A stretch of DNA of 64,000 nt from an uncultured Gemmataceae bacterium (GTDB lineage Bacteria; Planctomycetota; Planctomycetia; Gemmatales; Gemmataceae), in the NCBI GenBank assembly GCA_937923405.1, contig CALDUY010000013.1:167226-231225 (forward strand), read 5' to 3'. Numbering within the stretch: position 1 is the first letter of the stretch; the number at the start of each line of letters is the position of its first letter. Below, piece after piece: positions 17,019 through 31,982 of the stretch. A program made the translations under genes and the position numbers. Below the pieces are notes generated by a model. The model searched no databases, was not told the DNA's origin, and worked only from the letters and a program-made list of their open reading frames with translations.

Positions 17019-18227
17019 ATGGTGCGTCCTCTTTTGGCCCTGGCTGGTGCGGTGTTGTTGGTGTGCTGCGTGTTGCTCGCTGGACGTTCACCGCAATTGC
17101 GAGCCACCGGGCAACCCGATCCAGTGAATCTCCCCAACGAGCGCGACTTTCCGCACTTCGTTATCGAACCATACTTGCAGTATGTTACTCCTACATCGAT
17201 TACCATTCTCTGGGAAACCAGCTTCCCCGGTTCCTCGGTGGTGAAGTATGGCATCGGTTCGGCATCAGAGACTAAGGAAGGGGCAAAAGACGTGACGATA
17301 CACGAAGTCGCGCTGAGCGAGCTGAAGCCGAACACACCGTATGTCTATCAGGTGGAAACAAGCGGTGCGGGGGGCAAACTGGTCTCGCCACTGTTGACGT
17401 TCGGCACAGCGGTGGGTCCGGACGATGCCTACTCGTTCGTGCTGTTCGGCGATACGCAGAAGAACCCAGCGGTGACGCGCAAGATCGCCACGCTGGCTTG
17501 GCAGCGTCGACCCAACTTCGCCCTGCACCTCGGCGATGTGGTCGATACGGGACCAGACAAGCGAGAGTGGATTTACGAACTTTTCGGACCGTGTAAAGAG
17601 CTGTATTCGCGAGTTGCTGTCTTTCCCTGCATCGGCAACCATGAGAAGAACCACGCCTGGTACTATCGCTACTTCGCTCTGCCTCAGCCGGAATACTACT
17701 ACCGCTTCAGCTACGGCAATGCTGACTTCTTCTCGATCGACACGAACAAGAGCGTCGGACCTGGCTCGGAGCAGTATCGCTGGCTTGATGCCGAACTGGG
17801 CAAATCGACGGCACGGTGGAAGATCTGCTACCATCATCACCCGGCCTATTCCTCGGACAGCGACGACTGGGGCGATACCTTCAAGGGCAAATCCTCGCCG
17901 ATGGGCGATCGCAACGCGCGGAAGCTGGTCGAACTGTACGAGAAGCATCAGGTGGACTTGGTGTTCAACGGACATATACACGTCTATGAGCGAAGCTGGC
18001 CGATTCGCGGCGGCAAGGTCGATCAAGAGAAGGGGATTGTTTACGTCACTTCCGGAGGCGGAGGCGGTCGGCTGGAAGACTTCACGCCGGTGCCGACTTG
18101 GTTCAAGGCGCAGTGTCGCAGTGACTATCATTTCTGTTATGTTACGGTCCACGGCGGGAAACTGACGCTGAAGGCGTTTGATCATCAGGGAATGTTGTTC
18201 GACACATTCGATCTGGTCAAAAAGTAG
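17019..18227 (+). CDS. exported metallophosphoesterase, purple acid phosphatase type
   Basis: 402 residues from the ATG at 17019, which has GAGG eight bases upstream; a GTG three codons earlier is the alternative. A signal peptide (MVRPLLALAGAVLLVCCVLLAG) is followed by a fibronectin-like N-domain (YLQYVTPTSITILWET, then TPYVYQVETSG). The phosphoesterase domain has all metal motifs: FGDTQ, GDVVD, GNHE, HHHP and GHIHVYER. Purple acid phosphatases hydrolyse phosphate monoesters outside the cytoplasm with a binuclear iron-type centre. It is divergent from the CtaG fusion gene, 98 bases away. Confidence 0.88.
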   Translation: MVRPLLALAGAVLLVCCVLLAGRSPQLRATGQPDPVNLPNERDFPHFVIEPYLQYVTPTSITILWETSFPGSSVVKYGIGSASETKEGAKDVTIHEVALSELKPNTPYVYQVETSGAGGKLVSPLLTFGTAVGPDDAYSFVLFGDTQKNPAVTRKIATLAWQRRPNFALHLGDVVDTGPDKREWIYELFGPCKELYSRVAVFPCIGNHEKNHAWYYRYFALPQPEYYYRFSYGNADFFSIDTNKSVGPGSEQYRWLDAELGKSTARWKICYHHHPAYSSDSDDWGDTFKGKSSPMGDRNARKLVELYEKHQVDLVFNGHIHVYERSWPIRGGKVDQEKGIVYVTSGGGGGRLEDFTPVPTWFKAQCRSDYHFCYVTVHGGKLTLKAFDHQGMLFDTFDLVKK

Positions 18228-18384
18228 CGGCAGACCAACGAGGTGCCAGGCCGTGGGGTTATGCTGGCAGTCAGGCCGTGATGCCCGGTGAGAGCGTGCG
18301 AGAAAGAGACCGGTAGAAAACGCGGCGATTTTTTGCCCGACGGCCAAACCATCTCTAGTGCTACCTCGTCGAAAGGGTGACGGA

Positions 18385-19005
18385 ATGAGCCGATCCGCTC
18401 GCCGCGTGTCCGCCCAGACGACCAAGGACGATTCCGAGGGTGTCGTGGAGAGCGCCACGCAAACCTCTAGTGAACGTGTCTCGCCTGTGGGCACGCCTCC
18501 GGTTTCCACCTGGGGCGAGGTACTACTACGCACCTTCAACGACGCGCGCGATGATCTGATCAGTACTCTCTGGTTCGTGCTGGGCAACAAGGACGACGCT
18601 CAGGACATCGCCCAGGAAGTGTTTCTCCGCTGCTGGCGCGCTCGGGAGGAATTGCCCGAGGTCCACAATCTTCGGGCCTGGATCTTTCGCGTGGGGCTGA
18701 ACGCGGCCAGGGACATGCACCGCAGTGCCTGGAAGCGTCGAGCCAAACCGCTGCTGGGAGCTGAACTGATGCCACACCTGCAACAACCGTCGCCCTTGCA
18801 CGAACTGGAAGAGCGTGAATCTCTGGAGCAGCTTCGCGCTGCCTTACTGGAGCTTCGTCCGGAAGAAAAAGAGGTCTTCCTGCTCCGTCAGAACGGCGAG
18901 CTGACCTACGAACAAATAGCCGAGACTTTCGACCGCCCCGTTGGCACGGTCAAGACGCAGATGCGCAGCGCCTTGCAGAAGCTGCGCAAAGTCCTGGCCT
19001 GCTAA
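18385..19005 (+). CDS. ECF-family RNA polymerase sigma factor
   Basis: About 206 residues from the ATG at 18385 (GAAAGGGTGACGG upstream). A disordered Ser/Thr-rich N-terminus of about 45 residues precedes region 2 (DDLISTLWFVLGNKDDAQDI then AQEVFLRCWR), a linker, and region 4 (LRPEEKEVFLLRQNGELTYE then QIAETFDRPVGTVKTQ). It lacks sigma-1 and sigma-3 domains, as ECF sigmas do. The next gene starts 22 bases later and begins with a zinc-finger anti-sigma domain, so they form a sigma/anti-sigma pair. Confidence 0.92.
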   Translation: MSRSARRVSAQTTKDDSEGVVESATQTSSERVSPVGTPPVSTWGEVLLRTFNDARDDLISTLWFVLGNKDDAQDIAQEVFLRCWRAREELPEVHNLRAWIFRVGLNAARDMHRSAWKRRAKPLLGAELMPHLQQPSPLHELEERESLEQLRAALLELRPEEKEVFLLRQNGELTYEQIAETFDRPVGTVKTQMRSALQKLRKVLAC

Positions 19006-19027
19006 ACGCGATTCTGGGGAGAGTGTC

Positions 19028-22000
19028 ATGCTGACCTGCACCACCTGCCAAGAGCAGATGCTGGATCATCTTTACGACCTACTGGACGAGTCGGAACAAC
19101 GTGCGTTCCTCGACCACGTCGCCGGCTGCGTTGCCTGCCAAGCCGCCCTGGAAGTGGCACGCGGGCAGAAAGCGCTACTGGCCAAGGCGGCCAAGCTGCA
19201 CTTCCCCGAGGTTCGCTTCGTGCCGCCAACCGAACAGCCCGTCGTCCTGCCGCTGCGCCGTCGGGGGCGTGGGCTGTCCCTGGCTCGTTGGGCCATGGCT
19301 GCTGCCTTGCTCCTGGCCGTGGTTGGCCTGGGCACTCCGCTGGTCCGCAATTACGTCAGCTATCGGACCGCGTCACAAACCGTACGTGACCACGAGCAGA
19401 CCGTCTCCCAGCAACAAGAGCAACTGCTCGCGCTGGCCAAGTCGTTGCAACAAGCCCAAACCGAACGGCAGCAGCGGCTCGTCGCTCTACAGCGCGAGAT
19501 TCAACAGCGGCAGATGCAACTGTTCGTTACCGGACCGCGCACCATTCAACCCGGCGCGCCGACCGATTACTTCGTCCGCTGCGTGGATCTCAACGGTAAC
19601 CCCGCTGAGGCCGAGATCGTTGCTCAGGTGCGGCAACAGTCGGAGCCGCGTCGAGAGACCACCACTGCTTCGGTGCCGGTTGCTACCGCCGCTGCTATCC
19701 CGAAAGCGGAGGCCAAGTCGAGCGACTCCGCGAAGAAAGACGCCGTCGCCACGCTGCCTGTCATCCGTCAGGGCAAGGGCACCTATCGTGTCCGCGTGCC
19801 CGCTGGGCTGCGCTTCGAGCCGGGAGCTGATCTCTCGATGCTTGTGACGGCACGAAAGGAATCGTCTGCCGACAAGGAACGCGATGCGACAGGGAAGAAG
19901 GAGACGGCCCAGCAAGTCAGTCTCCAGGGCGAAGTTCGCCTGACTGCGCCGATTTATCTGACGCATCTGACCACGGATAAACCGATGTACCAGCCCGGCG
20001 AGGTGGTGCGCTTCCGCTCACTGACACTAGATCGTCACTCGCTGACACCGCCCAGCGACGAGTTTCAGCTAGTCTACACCCTGACCAATCCGCTCGGCGC
20101 GGAGCAGGTGTTAGCTCGTGGCCTGACTCGTACTCGGCCCGAGGAACGCCACCTATTCGGCATCGGGGCCGGTGAGGTGAAACTCGATGAGGAAGCTCCC
20201 GGCGGCGAGTACACGCTGACTGTTCGCGAGGAGATGAACCGCTTCCCACAGGCGACCCGCAAGTTCCTGGTCAATCGCTATCAGAAACCGCGTCTGGACA
20301 AGAAGCTCGACTTCAACCGAGCCAGCTTCGGCCCTGGCGATGAGGTACAAGCCCGGGTCAGCGCCCAGCGCGCCGATGGCGGACCAGTTGCCAATCGTCC
20401 CATCGAGGCGACCGTTGTCATCGATGACGTGCAGTTCGATGCTCAGGGCAACCCCAGCGCTGCACCGCTGCGCTTCCAGACCGATGCTCAGGGGAGTGCC
20501 CTCGTCCGCTTCCGTTTGCCCACGACCATCCAGCGCGGCGCGGCTACGTTGGCCGTCAAGTTCGACGATGGTGGGGTGGTTGAAACCCTGTCGCGCTCGA
20601 TTCCGCTGGTGCTGAAGAAACTCGACGTCGAGTTCTTCCCTGAGGGCGGCGATCTCGTTGCCGATCTGCCCAACCGCGTCTACTTTCAGGCCCGCACGCC
20701 GCTGGGCAAACCGGCTCAGCTACGCGGTACGCTGTTGGAAGACAGTCAACCGCTCGACGTGGTCGTGGCCACTTTCCACGATGACGACAATCCCGGAGCC
20801 AACCAAGGGCAGGGCGTCTTCACCTTTACACCGCGGCTGGGGAAGAAGTACGAGCTACGCATCGACTCGCCGCAAGGAGTTACAGAGAGAAAACCGCTCC
20901 CGATACTCCGTCAAAATCGCGTGGTGCTGCAGGTGCCCGGCGGTGTCTTCCAACCTGACGATCCCATCCGCGTTCAGGTTCGCTCAGCTCAACCGCGTTC
21001 TCTGATCGTCGGAGCCTATTGTCGCGGTCAGCTGCTCGATCTGGTCGAGGTCGCGCCGGGGTCAACGGAAGCCGTGCTGAAGCCGAAGCTCGGAGCTGGT
21101 GGTGTTTGTCGCATCACCGTCTTCGAGCAACGCCCCGGTGCCGAGCAACGTGACCTGGTGCCCGTGGCGGAACGCTTGGTCTATCGTCATCCCAAACAGC
21201 GGCTGAACCTAGCGATCCAGCCCGACGCCAACAGCTACGTCCCTGGCCAGAAAGCCAAGGTGACGGTTCGCTCGACCAACGAAGCTGGTCAGCCGGTGCC
21301 CAGTCTGGCGTTGGTGGCGGTGGTCGATCAGAGTGTGCTGACCCTGGCCGACGAGAAGACCCATCGCGCGATGCCGACGCATTTCCTGCTGACCACGGAG
21401 GTGGCCCGACCCGAGGAGTTGGAGTACGCCGACTTTCTACTCAGCGACAATCCCAAAGCGGCCATCGCCCTGGATCTGCTGCTGGGCACGCAGGGGTGGC
21501 GGCGCTTTGCCGAGCAAAACCCCGCTGAACTTCAGGCCAGGCTGCATCGTCCGGACAGTCCCCTTAAGGAGGCCGACAAGCAACAGCGTCAAGAGGACGT
21601 GCAGCGGCTGTTGGTCCTCAGTGGTCAAAGCGACGTGCAGACCACCGATTTTGACCAGCAACGCTTCGATGCCGTTCACCAGGAGTTCAACACCAAGATC
21701 CAACAGTTGCAGCGAGAGCAGCAAGAGACGCTGGAGCGTCTCCAAGCGGCGCGGAACGACACACGCCATGCCCAGGCTTTGACCGAGTTGCGGCTACTGG
21801 AACGGCGATGGCAGCAGGCGCGTGAGTATGTCCTTCCGACGCTGATGGCTTTGGCGGTCTTCGGCTTGATCGTGAGTCTGCTGTCGGCACTTGGGCGCAA
21901 CCTTCCCCGAGCGGCACTGGGCATGGGCCTGACGGCGGTCTGTGGCGTGTTGCTCCTCGTTGCAGGGAATTTCTCGAAAGAATCGGCGCTGGCCTCGAAG

Positions 22001-24703
22001 TCGGCGGCTCAGGCCGATGCTCTCGGAGCGGATCTCCGGGCGAGGGAGGCTATTGGCGATAACAAGAACGTGCCGGGCGACGCCGCCAATGGGGAACTTG
22101 AGCGAGCGGCAATGGGCAAATGGGGCTTTGCCGAGGGGGGGCCTGGCGTCGGTGGGCCAGGCATCCCAGGCGGAATCGGCGGTGCCATGCCACCTGCGCC
22201 GCCTCCGGTCATGCCGATGGCGGCGATGGGCAGCGGCGCGGCGGGCCGAGGAGAAGCTCGGCTGGCGGCCCCCGGAGCCAACCGAGACTTCTTGAACCGT
22301 CCTATGGATCGGGCACGGCGAGCAGGGGAGTTGGCTCCCGGTCGTAGACCGAACCTGGCTTTTGGCCAACAGGCCGAGCTTCGCAAGCAGCTCCAAGAAC
22401 GGCAGAATCAGAACGCCGTCCTGGGCCTGGCAGGACGAGCTTTAGAACGGCTCGACAAAAGGATGGCCGCCGATGCCGCTGAACCTCATCCCGGCGAGCA
22501 GCTGCTGCCGATCGAGCCGTTTGTCTTCCGCGAGTATGCTCACACTCGGCCCACCGGTTCCACGCCGATGCAGCGCAGCGACTTCACCGAGACGTTGTAC
22601 TGGCATCCGGTGTTGCTGCTGGCCGACGGCCAGGCCGACTTCAGCTTCGATCTGTGCGACTCCGTCACCTCGTTCCAGATCGCGGTGGTGGCGCACACGA
22701 CAGACGGTCGACTCGGCGCGGCGACGAAACTGCTGGAATCGCGGCTGCCCTTCACGCTGTCGCCCAAGGTGCCCGTCGAGGTGACGGCGAGCGATCGGCT
22801 GGATCTTCCCGTAGCCATCAGCAACAACACCAGTTCGCCGCGTCAGGTCGAACTGCGTCTGACTAGTCATGACGGGCTGGATCTGGTGGCGGGCGATTCG
22901 CCGACGAAACTCTCACTTCCTGCCGATGGTCGCACCCGACGAGTGTTCGGCTTCCGTCCGACTCTGACACGGGGCACGGCTCATGTGGCCTTCGAAGGAT
23001 TGACCGAACCGTTCGCCGCCGATGGGATCCGCGAGTCAATCCGGGTAGTGCCGGACGGCTTCCCGATCACCGGCGCGGTCAGTGATCTGCTGGAGAAGTC
23101 GGCCACGCACAAAGTGACCTTGCCGCGCTGGCTGCCCGGCACGCTGGAAGCACGAGTCGAGGTCTATCCCTCGACGCTGGCCGATCTGCAAAAGGGACTA
23201 GAGGGGTTGCTGCAAGAGCCGTCGGGCTGTTTCGAGCAGTCGTCGACGACCAACTATCCCAACGTGCTGATTCTCAGCTACCTGCAAGCCTCAGATCAAG
23301 CCAACCCCGAGCTGGAGAAGCGGACACGCGAGCTGTTGGCGCGTGGCTATCAGCGGCTCACGTCGTTCGAGTGTCAAGAACCAGGGAGTCGAGGACGGCG
23401 CGGCTATGAATGGTTCGGTGGCGAAGCTCCCCCGCACGAAGCGCTAACCGCCTACGGCCTGTTGCAGTTCCGCGACATGGCCCGAGTGCATGAGGTCGAT
23501 CGCGACATGCTCGAACGTACCCGTACCTATCTGATGGCCCAGCGAGACGGAAAGGGCGGCTTCAAGCGGAATCCTCGCGCGCTGGATTCGTTTGGCCGCG
23601 CTCCGGACAAGATCACTAACGCCTACATCGTCTGGGCCCTGACCGAGTCGGGCGAGGACGACGTGATCCGCGAACTCGACGCCCTGACCGAACAGGCGAA
23701 AACGGCTGAGGATGCCTACTTTCTGTCGCTGGTCGGCCTAAGCCTGAGCAATCGCGGACGAGCCAACGAGGCCAAGGAACTGTTCCGCCGTGTGGCCAAG
23801 CTTCAGAAGGAAGACGGCTATGTTGCCTCGGCTGAGACAAGCATCACCGGCTCAGGCGGGCGCGATTTGCTCATCGAAACGACGGCGCTGGCGACGCTGG
23901 GCTGGCTGAGAACCGACGCGGCGGGCTTCGATCGCTCGATCCGGACAGCGGTTCGCTGGATCGGCCAGCAGCGCGGCGGACATGGAGCATTCGGCTCGAC
24001 GCAGGCGACGATCCTGGCCTTGAAGTCGCTCATCGCTTGGACTAACGCCAACAAGCGTGTGCCCGAGGCCGGCGAGCTACGGCTGTTCGTTGGTGAAGAG
24101 AAGGTAGCCGAACTAACCTTTGCCGCTGGCGTCAGTCAGCCGCTGACCTTGAGCGTACCCGATGCCGAGAAGCGGCTCCGCGAAGGAGTGAACACGCTGC
24201 GCGTGGAGATAACCGGCGAGAAGAACGTCTTTCCGCACACGCTCAGCTGGAGCTATCGCACACGGACACCGCCCAGCGCCGAGAAACTGAACGTTCAGTT
24301 GACGGCGAAGCTGGCCAAGCAGCAGCTGACCGAGGGTGAGTCGGTGCGTCTGAACGTCAAGCTGGTCAACGTGTCCGGCAAAGATCAGGGCATGGCGGTG
24401 GCGATCGTCGGCCTGCCGGCGGGCTTGATTGTGCCGGAGGATCTGAAGCAGCTAAAAGAGCATTGCAAGATCGTTGAAGGAGGAAATCGACCCTTGGTCA
24501 GCGCCTTTGAGATCCAAGGCCGCGAGCTGATTCTCTACTGGCGCGATCTGGCCAAGGATCAGACTATTGAGGTGCCGATCGATCTGATCGCTCGGGTTCC
24601 TGGCGTCTACACCGGGCCAGCCAGCCGAGCCTACCTGTACTACAACGCCGACCATCGGCACTGGATCGAGCCGCTCCAGGTCACGATCCAGGCGAAACCG
24701 TGA
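19028..24703 (+). CDS. anti-sigma zinc-finger domain fused to an alpha-2-macroglobulin-like protein
   Basis: 1891 residues from the ATG at 19028, which has GGGGAGAG upstream; the frame runs further upstream through the sigma gene without a start of its own. Residues 1-45 form a zinc-binding anti-sigma domain (C4, C7, H30-x3-C34-x2-C37). One TM helix lies at about 84-106, then a glutamine-rich coiled coil at about 112-160. Macroglobulin domains follow from about 310 ([20 protein letters not shown] is the classic MG1 start). Two more TM helices lie at about 935-980, then a Gly/Pro/Met-rich stretch at about 1030-1080. The thioester motif is present as GCFEQ at about residue 1400, followed by an alpha-alpha-barrel thioester domain and a C-terminal domain. 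With three TM segments both macroglobulin halves would be extracytoplasmic. It ends overlapping purC by 23 bases, tail to tail. Confidence 0.85.
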   Translation: MLTCTTCQEQMLDHLYDLLDESEQRAFLDHVAGCVACQAALEVARGQKALLAKAAKLHFPEVRFVPPTEQPVVLPLRRRGRGLSLARWAMAAALLLAVVGLGTPLVRNYVSYRTASQTVRDHEQTVSQQQEQLLALAKSLQQAQTERQQRLVALQREIQQRQMQLFVTGPRTIQPGAPTDYFVRCVDLNGNPAEAEIVAQVRQQSEPRRETTTASVPVATAAAIPKAEAKSSDSAKKDAVATLPVIRQGKGTYRVRVPAGLRFEPGADLSMLVTARKESSADKERDATGKKETAQQVSLQGEVRLTAPIYLTHLTTDKPMYQPGEVVRFRSLTLDRHSLTPPSDEFQLVYTLTNPLGAEQVLARGLTRTRPEERHLFGIGAGEVKLDEEAPGGEYTLTVREEMNRFPQATRKFLVNRYQKPRLDKKLDFNRASFGPGDEVQARVSAQRADGGPVANRPIEATVVIDDVQFDAQGNPSAAPLRFQTDAQGSALVRFRLPTTIQRGAATLAVKFDDGGVVETLSRSIPLVLKKLDVEFFPEGGDLVADLPNRVYFQARTPLGKPAQLRGTLLEDSQPLDVVVATFHDDDNPGANQGQGVFTFTPRLGKKYELRIDSPQGVTERKPLPILRQNRVVLQVPGGVFQPDDPIRVQVRSAQPRSLIVGAYCRGQLLDLVEVAPGSTEAVLKPKLGAGGVCRITVFEQRPGAEQRDLVPVAERLVYRHPKQRLNLAIQPDANSYVPGQKAKVTVRSTNEAGQPVPSLALVAVVDQSVLTLADEKTHRAMPTHFLLTTEVARPEELEYADFLLSDNPKAAIALDLLLGTQGWRRFAEQNPAELQARLHRPDSPLKEADKQQRQEDVQRLLVLSGQSDVQTTDFDQQRFDAVHQEFNTKIQQLQREQQETLERLQAARNDTRHAQALTELRLLERRWQQAREYVLPTLMALAVFGLIVSLLSALGRNLPRAALGMGLTAVCGVLLLVAGNFSKESALASKSAAQADALGADLRAREAIGDNKNVPGDAANGELERAAMGKWGFAEGGPGVGGPGIPGGIGGAMPPAPPPVMPMAAMGSGAAGRGEARLAAPGANRDFLNRPMDRARRAGELAPGRRPNLAFGQQAELRKQLQERQNQNAVLGLAGRALERLDKRMAADAAEPHPGEQLLPIEPFVFREYAHTRPTGSTPMQRSDFTETLYWHPVLLLADGQADFSFDLCDSVTSFQIAVVAHTTDGRLGAATKLLESRLPFTLSPKVPVEVTASDRLDLPVAISNNTSSPRQVELRLTSHDGLDLVAGDSPTKLSLPADGRTRRVFGFRPTLTRGTAHVAFEGLTEPFAADGIRESIRVVPDGFPITGAVSDLLEKSATHKVTLPRWLPGTLEARVEVYPSTLADLQKGLEGLLQEPSGCFEQSSTTNYPNVLILSYLQASDQANPELEKRTRELLARGYQRLTSFECQEPGSRGRRGYEWFGGEAPPHEALTAYGLLQFRDMARVHEVDRDMLERTRTYLMAQRDGKGGFKRNPRALDSFGRAPDKITNAYIVWALTESGEDDVIRELDALTEQAKTAEDAYFLSLVGLSLSNRGRANEAKELFRRVAKLQKEDGYVASAETSITGSGGRDLLIETTALATLGWLRTDAAGFDRSIRTAVRWIGQQRGGHGAFGSTQATILALKSLIAWTNANKRVPEAGELRLFVGEEKVAELTFAAGVSQPLTLSVPDAEKRLREGVNTLRVEITGEKNVFPHTLSWSYRTRTPPSAEKLNVQLTAKLAKQQLTEGESVRLNVKLVNVSGKDQGMAVAIVGLPAGLIVPEDLKQLKEHCKIVEGGNRPLVSAFEIQGRELILYWRDLAKDQTIEVPIDLIARVPGVYTGPASRAYLYYNADHRHWIEPLQVTIQAKP

Positions 24704-25583
24704 GCCGGTCCAGAGCTTCGAGGTACTTCGCCCGAGTCTTGAGAACGACATCCTGGGGCAACTCCGGTGGGGGGCTGTTTTTGTCCCAGCCGGAAGTTTC
24801 CAGCCAGTCGCGCACGAACTGTTTATCGAACGATGGCGGATTACTGCCGACCTGGTACTGATCGATCGGCCAGAATCGCGAACTATCTGGAGTGAGAACC
24901 TCGTCAATAAGGAGGATCTCCCCTGAGGGCAGTTGGCCCCACTCGAACTTGGTGTCGGCCAAGATAATGCCACGATGTTCGGCATGTTCGCTGGCCTTGC
25001 AGTAGATGGCTAGACTGCGCTGGCGCAGTTCCTCGGCGAGCGACGCGCCGATCCGATCCTGCATTTCGGCGAAGGAGATATTCAGATCGTGGCCCGACTC
25101 CTCCTTGGTGGCGGGAGTGAAGATCGGCTCGGGGAGTCGCTCCGCTTGGCGCAAACCTGCCGGCAAGGACACGCCGCATACCGACTGCGTCGCCTGATAC
25201 TCTTTCCAGCCGGAACCGGCCAGGTAGCCGCGGACGACGCATTCGATCGGCACGACTTGAGTCTTTTTAACTAAACAGGATCGACCTTGTAGCTCATGAA
25301 GATGGTCAGCGAAGGCAGGGCCGAAGTCGCGCACGTCGGTTGAAAGTAGGTGATGCGGTACTTGCAAGAAATCGAGCCAGAACAAGGTCAGCGCGGTCAG
25401 AATGCGGCCCTTGTCAGGAATGCCCGTGGGCAGCACCCAGTCGAAGGCGCTAATCCGATCGGTGGCGACGAGAACCAGGCGATCCCCCAGGTCGTAGACG
25501 TCGCGGACCTTGCCACGACGGCAGGGCACGTTCGACACCTGACTGGCGAGCAACACGCGAGAAGGGGAGTTAGGCTCAGACAC
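24681..25583 (-). CDS. purC: SAICAR synthetase (phosphoribosylaminoimidazole-succinocarboxamide synthase)
   Basis: 300 residues with a GTG start behind AAGGA. PurC couples CAIR and aspartate with ATP in purine synthesis. Family motifs: [61 protein letters not shown] and [15 protein letters not shown]. The length matches the longer eukaryote-like bacterial form (about 300) rather than the 240-residue form. It is 17 bases downstream of the histidine kinase stop on the same strand. Confidence 0.95.
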   Translation of the reverse strand: MSEPNSPSRVLLASQVSNVPCRRGKVRDVYDLGDRLVLVATDRISAFDWVLPTGIPDKGRILTALTLFWLDFLQVPHHLLSTDVRDFGPAFADHLHELQGRSCLVKKTQVVPIECVVRGYLAGSGWKEYQATQSVCGVSLPAGLRQAERLPEPIFTPATKEESGHDLNISFAEMQDRIGASLAEELRQRSLAIYCKASEHAEHRGIILADTKFEWGQLPSGEILLIDEVLTPDSSRFWPIDQYQVGSNPPSFDKQFVRDWLETSGWDKNSPPPELPQDVVLKTRAKYLEALDRLTVSPGS

Positions 25584-25600
25584 GATTGGTCCTTGTGAAC

Positions 25601-29230
<3,630 letters not shown>

Positions 29231-29332
29231 CGCGCGGTCTCGGATCTATCTATATTGCGTCTGACTTAGCGATCCGCAGAGAAGGCGAGTCTCCGTTGCT
29301 TTTAGTCTGGCACATAATATCGGGCGAAGCAA

Positions 29333-30244
29333 TTAAGAGCGGGCTAACGTCTGGAGCCACTCTCCCACGCTTCGGAGCAGCTCGTCGCGCACGCCGCTGT
29401 AGAAATGATCCGCTTGGGGGATCGTGGCCACGGCGACGGACGGGAACAGAGCCGTCACTTCGTTGGGAATCTCGCGAAACGCCACATGGCTTGCTACTTC
29501 TTTCTCGCCAAATGTCAGCAACGTCGGACAGGTGACTCGTGCTAGGAAGCGGAGGAAATTGTAACGCTCGTCGGGGCCGTACTTTTCGACGTAACCCGAA
29601 GCCGTGACCACAAACGAAAGCGGCATCTGCACTTCTAGCAGAGTGTGCCCCTCACCGGCCGCTTCTAGAGCCTGGGCTTGTTGGAACGTGTTCAGAAACA
29701 GGCCGCTCTGTTCCGACTGACGGAACCAGCTATACGACAAACGTGGCGGGGACAACGCGACGATGGCCCGCACGGAGGGGTCCGGCTCGTGGGCTTGGGC
29801 GTAGAGGCACTTCAGGGCACCGGCACTGTGACCAATCAGCCCTATTCGCGAGCGGTTTTGGAGCTTTAACCAATCGATCCAAGCGGCGAGATCGTGGCGG
29901 CAGTCGTCGAACAGTTCGTAGGCCGCACCCTGCCGCCGACCACCCCGCGTAGTCGACGCCGTGGACATCAGATCGTGGCCGCGTGTGTTCACCCGCAAGA
30001 CGCTGATGCCCAGGCTCAACAACTGTTCGCCGACGGCGTCGAACAGCGTCGAGGAGTAAAAATTGCTTCCCGTTCCGTGAACGCAGAGAACAGCATCGAG
30101 AGCGGCTTGCGAACCATTGGCGGCTTGGTAGATGCCATCGAGTCGCACGCCGTCTCGGGTGGTGGTGTGGATCAAATCAACGAGCATTTGCTGCTGGTCC
30201 TTAGGGGCATGGTTTATTCTGGCTAAACCGAGCGTGGCTGACAA
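29333..30244 (-). CDS. alpha/beta hydrolase
   Basis: 303 residues; an internal ATG at 30187 (MLVDLIHTT) is a plausible alternative start. Alpha/beta hydrolase features: oxyanion HGTG in VLCVHGTGSNFY, nucleophile elbow GHSAGA, late acid in LLTFGEKE, and catalytic histidine in IPQADHFY near the C-terminus. The LRVNTRGHDL and YGPDERYNFL regions suggest a soluble esterase or lipase-like enzyme; substrate unknown. No signal peptide is seen. It is divergent from the MFS gene. Confidence 0.85.
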   Translation of the reverse strand: MSATLGLARINHAPKDQQQMLVDLIHTTTRDGVRLDGIYQAANGSQAALDAVLCVHGTGSNFYSSTLFDAVGEQLLSLGISVLRVNTRGHDLMSTASTTRGGRRQGAAYELFDDCRHDLAAWIDWLKLQNRSRIGLIGHSAGALKCLYAQAHEPDPSVRAIVALSPPRLSYSWFRQSEQSGLFLNTFQQAQALEAAGEGHTLLEVQMPLSFVVTASGYVEKYGPDERYNFLRFLARVTCPTLLTFGEKEVASHVAFREIPNEVTALFPSVAVATIPQADHFYSGVRDELLRSVGEWLQTLARS

Positions 30245-30346
30245 CTTACAGATTCTCGACGAATCGCGCTAGCCTCTATCGTCGTTGTGGGTATATCAAC
30301 CCTGCCTGGCCTTTATGACACTCTCGCCTTTAGTGATCACCAGACG

Positions 30347-31846
30347 ATGAGCAGCACTCCTTCCGTATCATCGATTTCCTCCGGGTGGCGCACATTAGGC
30401 CTGCTGAATCGCTACCATTGGTTCGTGTTCACCGTAGCTGCTCTCGGTTGGCTGGCCGACTGCATGGATCAACAACTGTTCAATCTGGCGCGAGTTTCGG
30501 CAGTCACGGAACTGGTTCGCAAAGAGTACACTGCCTCGCAACTGCAGGAGGAAGCGGTTCTCAAGGAAGTGGACGAACGGATTAAGAGCTGGGCGAGCTA
30601 CTCGACTTCGATCTTTTTGATGGGCTGGGCCACAGGCGGCATCGCCTTCGGCATCCTCGGTGATCGCTGGGGGCGAGTCAAAACGATGCTACTGACCATC
30701 TTGCTGTACTCGCTGTTCACCGGGTTGAGCGCTCTATCGCTTGGCGTGTGGGACTTCGGCTTCTATCGTTTTCTAACCGGGCTAGGTGTGGGCGGCGAGT
30801 TTGCCGTCGGTGTGGCTCTGCTCGCCGAGACCATGCCCGCTGCCGCCCGACCGTACACACTGGGACTGTTGCAGGCCTTCTCTGCCGTAGGCAATGTCAC
30901 CGCCGCACTACTCTTCATGCTGACAGGCTACCTGGAGAACCTCGGGTTCTTCAAGGATCTATACTTGCTCGGGTTGGGGCCGATCACTCCCTGGCGGCTG
31001 CTGTTCATCGTCGGCATGCTGCCAGCCTTGATCGCCTTGGTGGTGCGGCGTCGGCTCCAGGAACCGGAGACCTGGCGGCGCGAGGTGGAAGCTAGTGGAG
31101 CCAAGAAGCTCGGTTCCTACGCTGAGATGCTCGGGCAATCTCCTTGGCGACGCCATGCCCTGGCAGGGTTGGCCCTGGCCTTTTCCGGCGTCGTTGGCTT
31201 GTGGGCCATCGGCTTCTTCAGCGTCGATTTGCAGCAATATGTCTTCAAAGATCGGTTGGTTCGCGAACGTTTCCAGATCCCTGCCGAAGAGAAGCTGTCC
31301 AAGGAGCAACTCGATAGCTACCTCAAGCAAGCTCCGGAGTTGAACGGCGATATCAAGTTCTATGCCGGCGTGACCTCCTTGGTGCTGCAACTTGGCGCGT
31401 TCTGCGGCATGTTCGCCTTCAGCACCGTCACCAACTTCACGGGTCGACGACTGGCGTTCGTCATCTCGCTGATTTTGGCGGCAGCGAGTACCGCGTTAGT
31501 ATTTTTGCGCCTGGAATCGGTCAGCGACATTCTCTGGATGGTCCCGTTGATGGGCTTCTGTCAGCTGGCGTTGTTCGGCGGCTATGCCATCTATTTCCCC
31601 GAACTGTTCCCAACGCGGCTGCGCAGCACGGGTACGTCGTTCTGTTACAACGTGGGGCGGTTCGTCGCCGCCATCGGACCGGTACTGCTGGCTCAGCTGT
31701 CGAACAAGGTGTTCATCGACTATCAGAGCATCGATCCAACCTTGCCCTTCCGCTACGCCGGTCTAACGATGTGTTCGGTGTTCGGCATCGGCCTGATCGC
31801 GCTACTGTTCCTCCCCGAAACCAAGGGCAAACCGTTGCCCGAGTGA
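30347..31846 (+). CDS. MFS transporter, sugar/organic-acid porter type
   Basis: About 499 residues from the ATG at 30347; an in-frame ATG 20 codons earlier has no better support. The MFS motif between TM2 and TM3 is present (GILGDRWGRVKT), then GVGGEFAVGVALLAETMPAA in TM4-5 and YFPELFPTRLRSTGTSFCYN in the second half. About twelve membrane segments are predictable, with a charged loop of about 50 residues after TM1 and a longer loop after TM7. The family imports sugars or aromatic or organic acids by proton symport. The dehydrogenase and cutC genes follow on the same strand after 136 bases. Confidence 0.87.
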   Translation: MSSTPSVSSISSGWRTLGLLNRYHWFVFTVAALGWLADCMDQQLFNLARVSAVTELVRKEYTASQLQEEAVLKEVDERIKSWASYSTSIFLMGWATGGIAFGILGDRWGRVKTMLLTILLYSLFTGLSALSLGVWDFGFYRFLTGLGVGGEFAVGVALLAETMPAAARPYTLGLLQAFSAVGNVTAALLFMLTGYLENLGFFKDLYLLGLGPITPWRLLFIVGMLPALIALVVRRRLQEPETWRREVEASGAKKLGSYAEMLGQSPWRRHALAGLALAFSGVVGLWAIGFFSVDLQQYVFKDRLVRERFQIPAEEKLSKEQLDSYLKQAPELNGDIKFYAGVTSLVLQLGAFCGMFAFSTVTNFTGRRLAFVISLILAAASTALVFLRLESVSDILWMVPLMGFCQLALFGGYAIYFPELFPTRLRSTGTSFCYNVGRFVAAIGPVLLAQLSNKVFIDYQSIDPTLPFRYAGLTMCSVFGIGLIALLFLPETKGKPLPE

Positions 31847-31982
31847 GCAGTACACGTGGGCAAGGCTGTAACGCTACCGCTCAGGTTCCTTCCAGAGCGG
31901 CCGGCCACGTCTTGATGCGGACACGGTGAGTAAAAGATGATACTTTGAAGAAAAACGCCCCACCCTTGCGGGAGAGCCGGCG

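Noticed and set aside
17265..18590. Open frame of 441 codons on the minus strand
   Set aside because: It lies fully antisense to the phosphatase gene, has no recognisable domain or ribosome site, and its codon pattern mirrors the real gene. High GC makes such antisense frames common.
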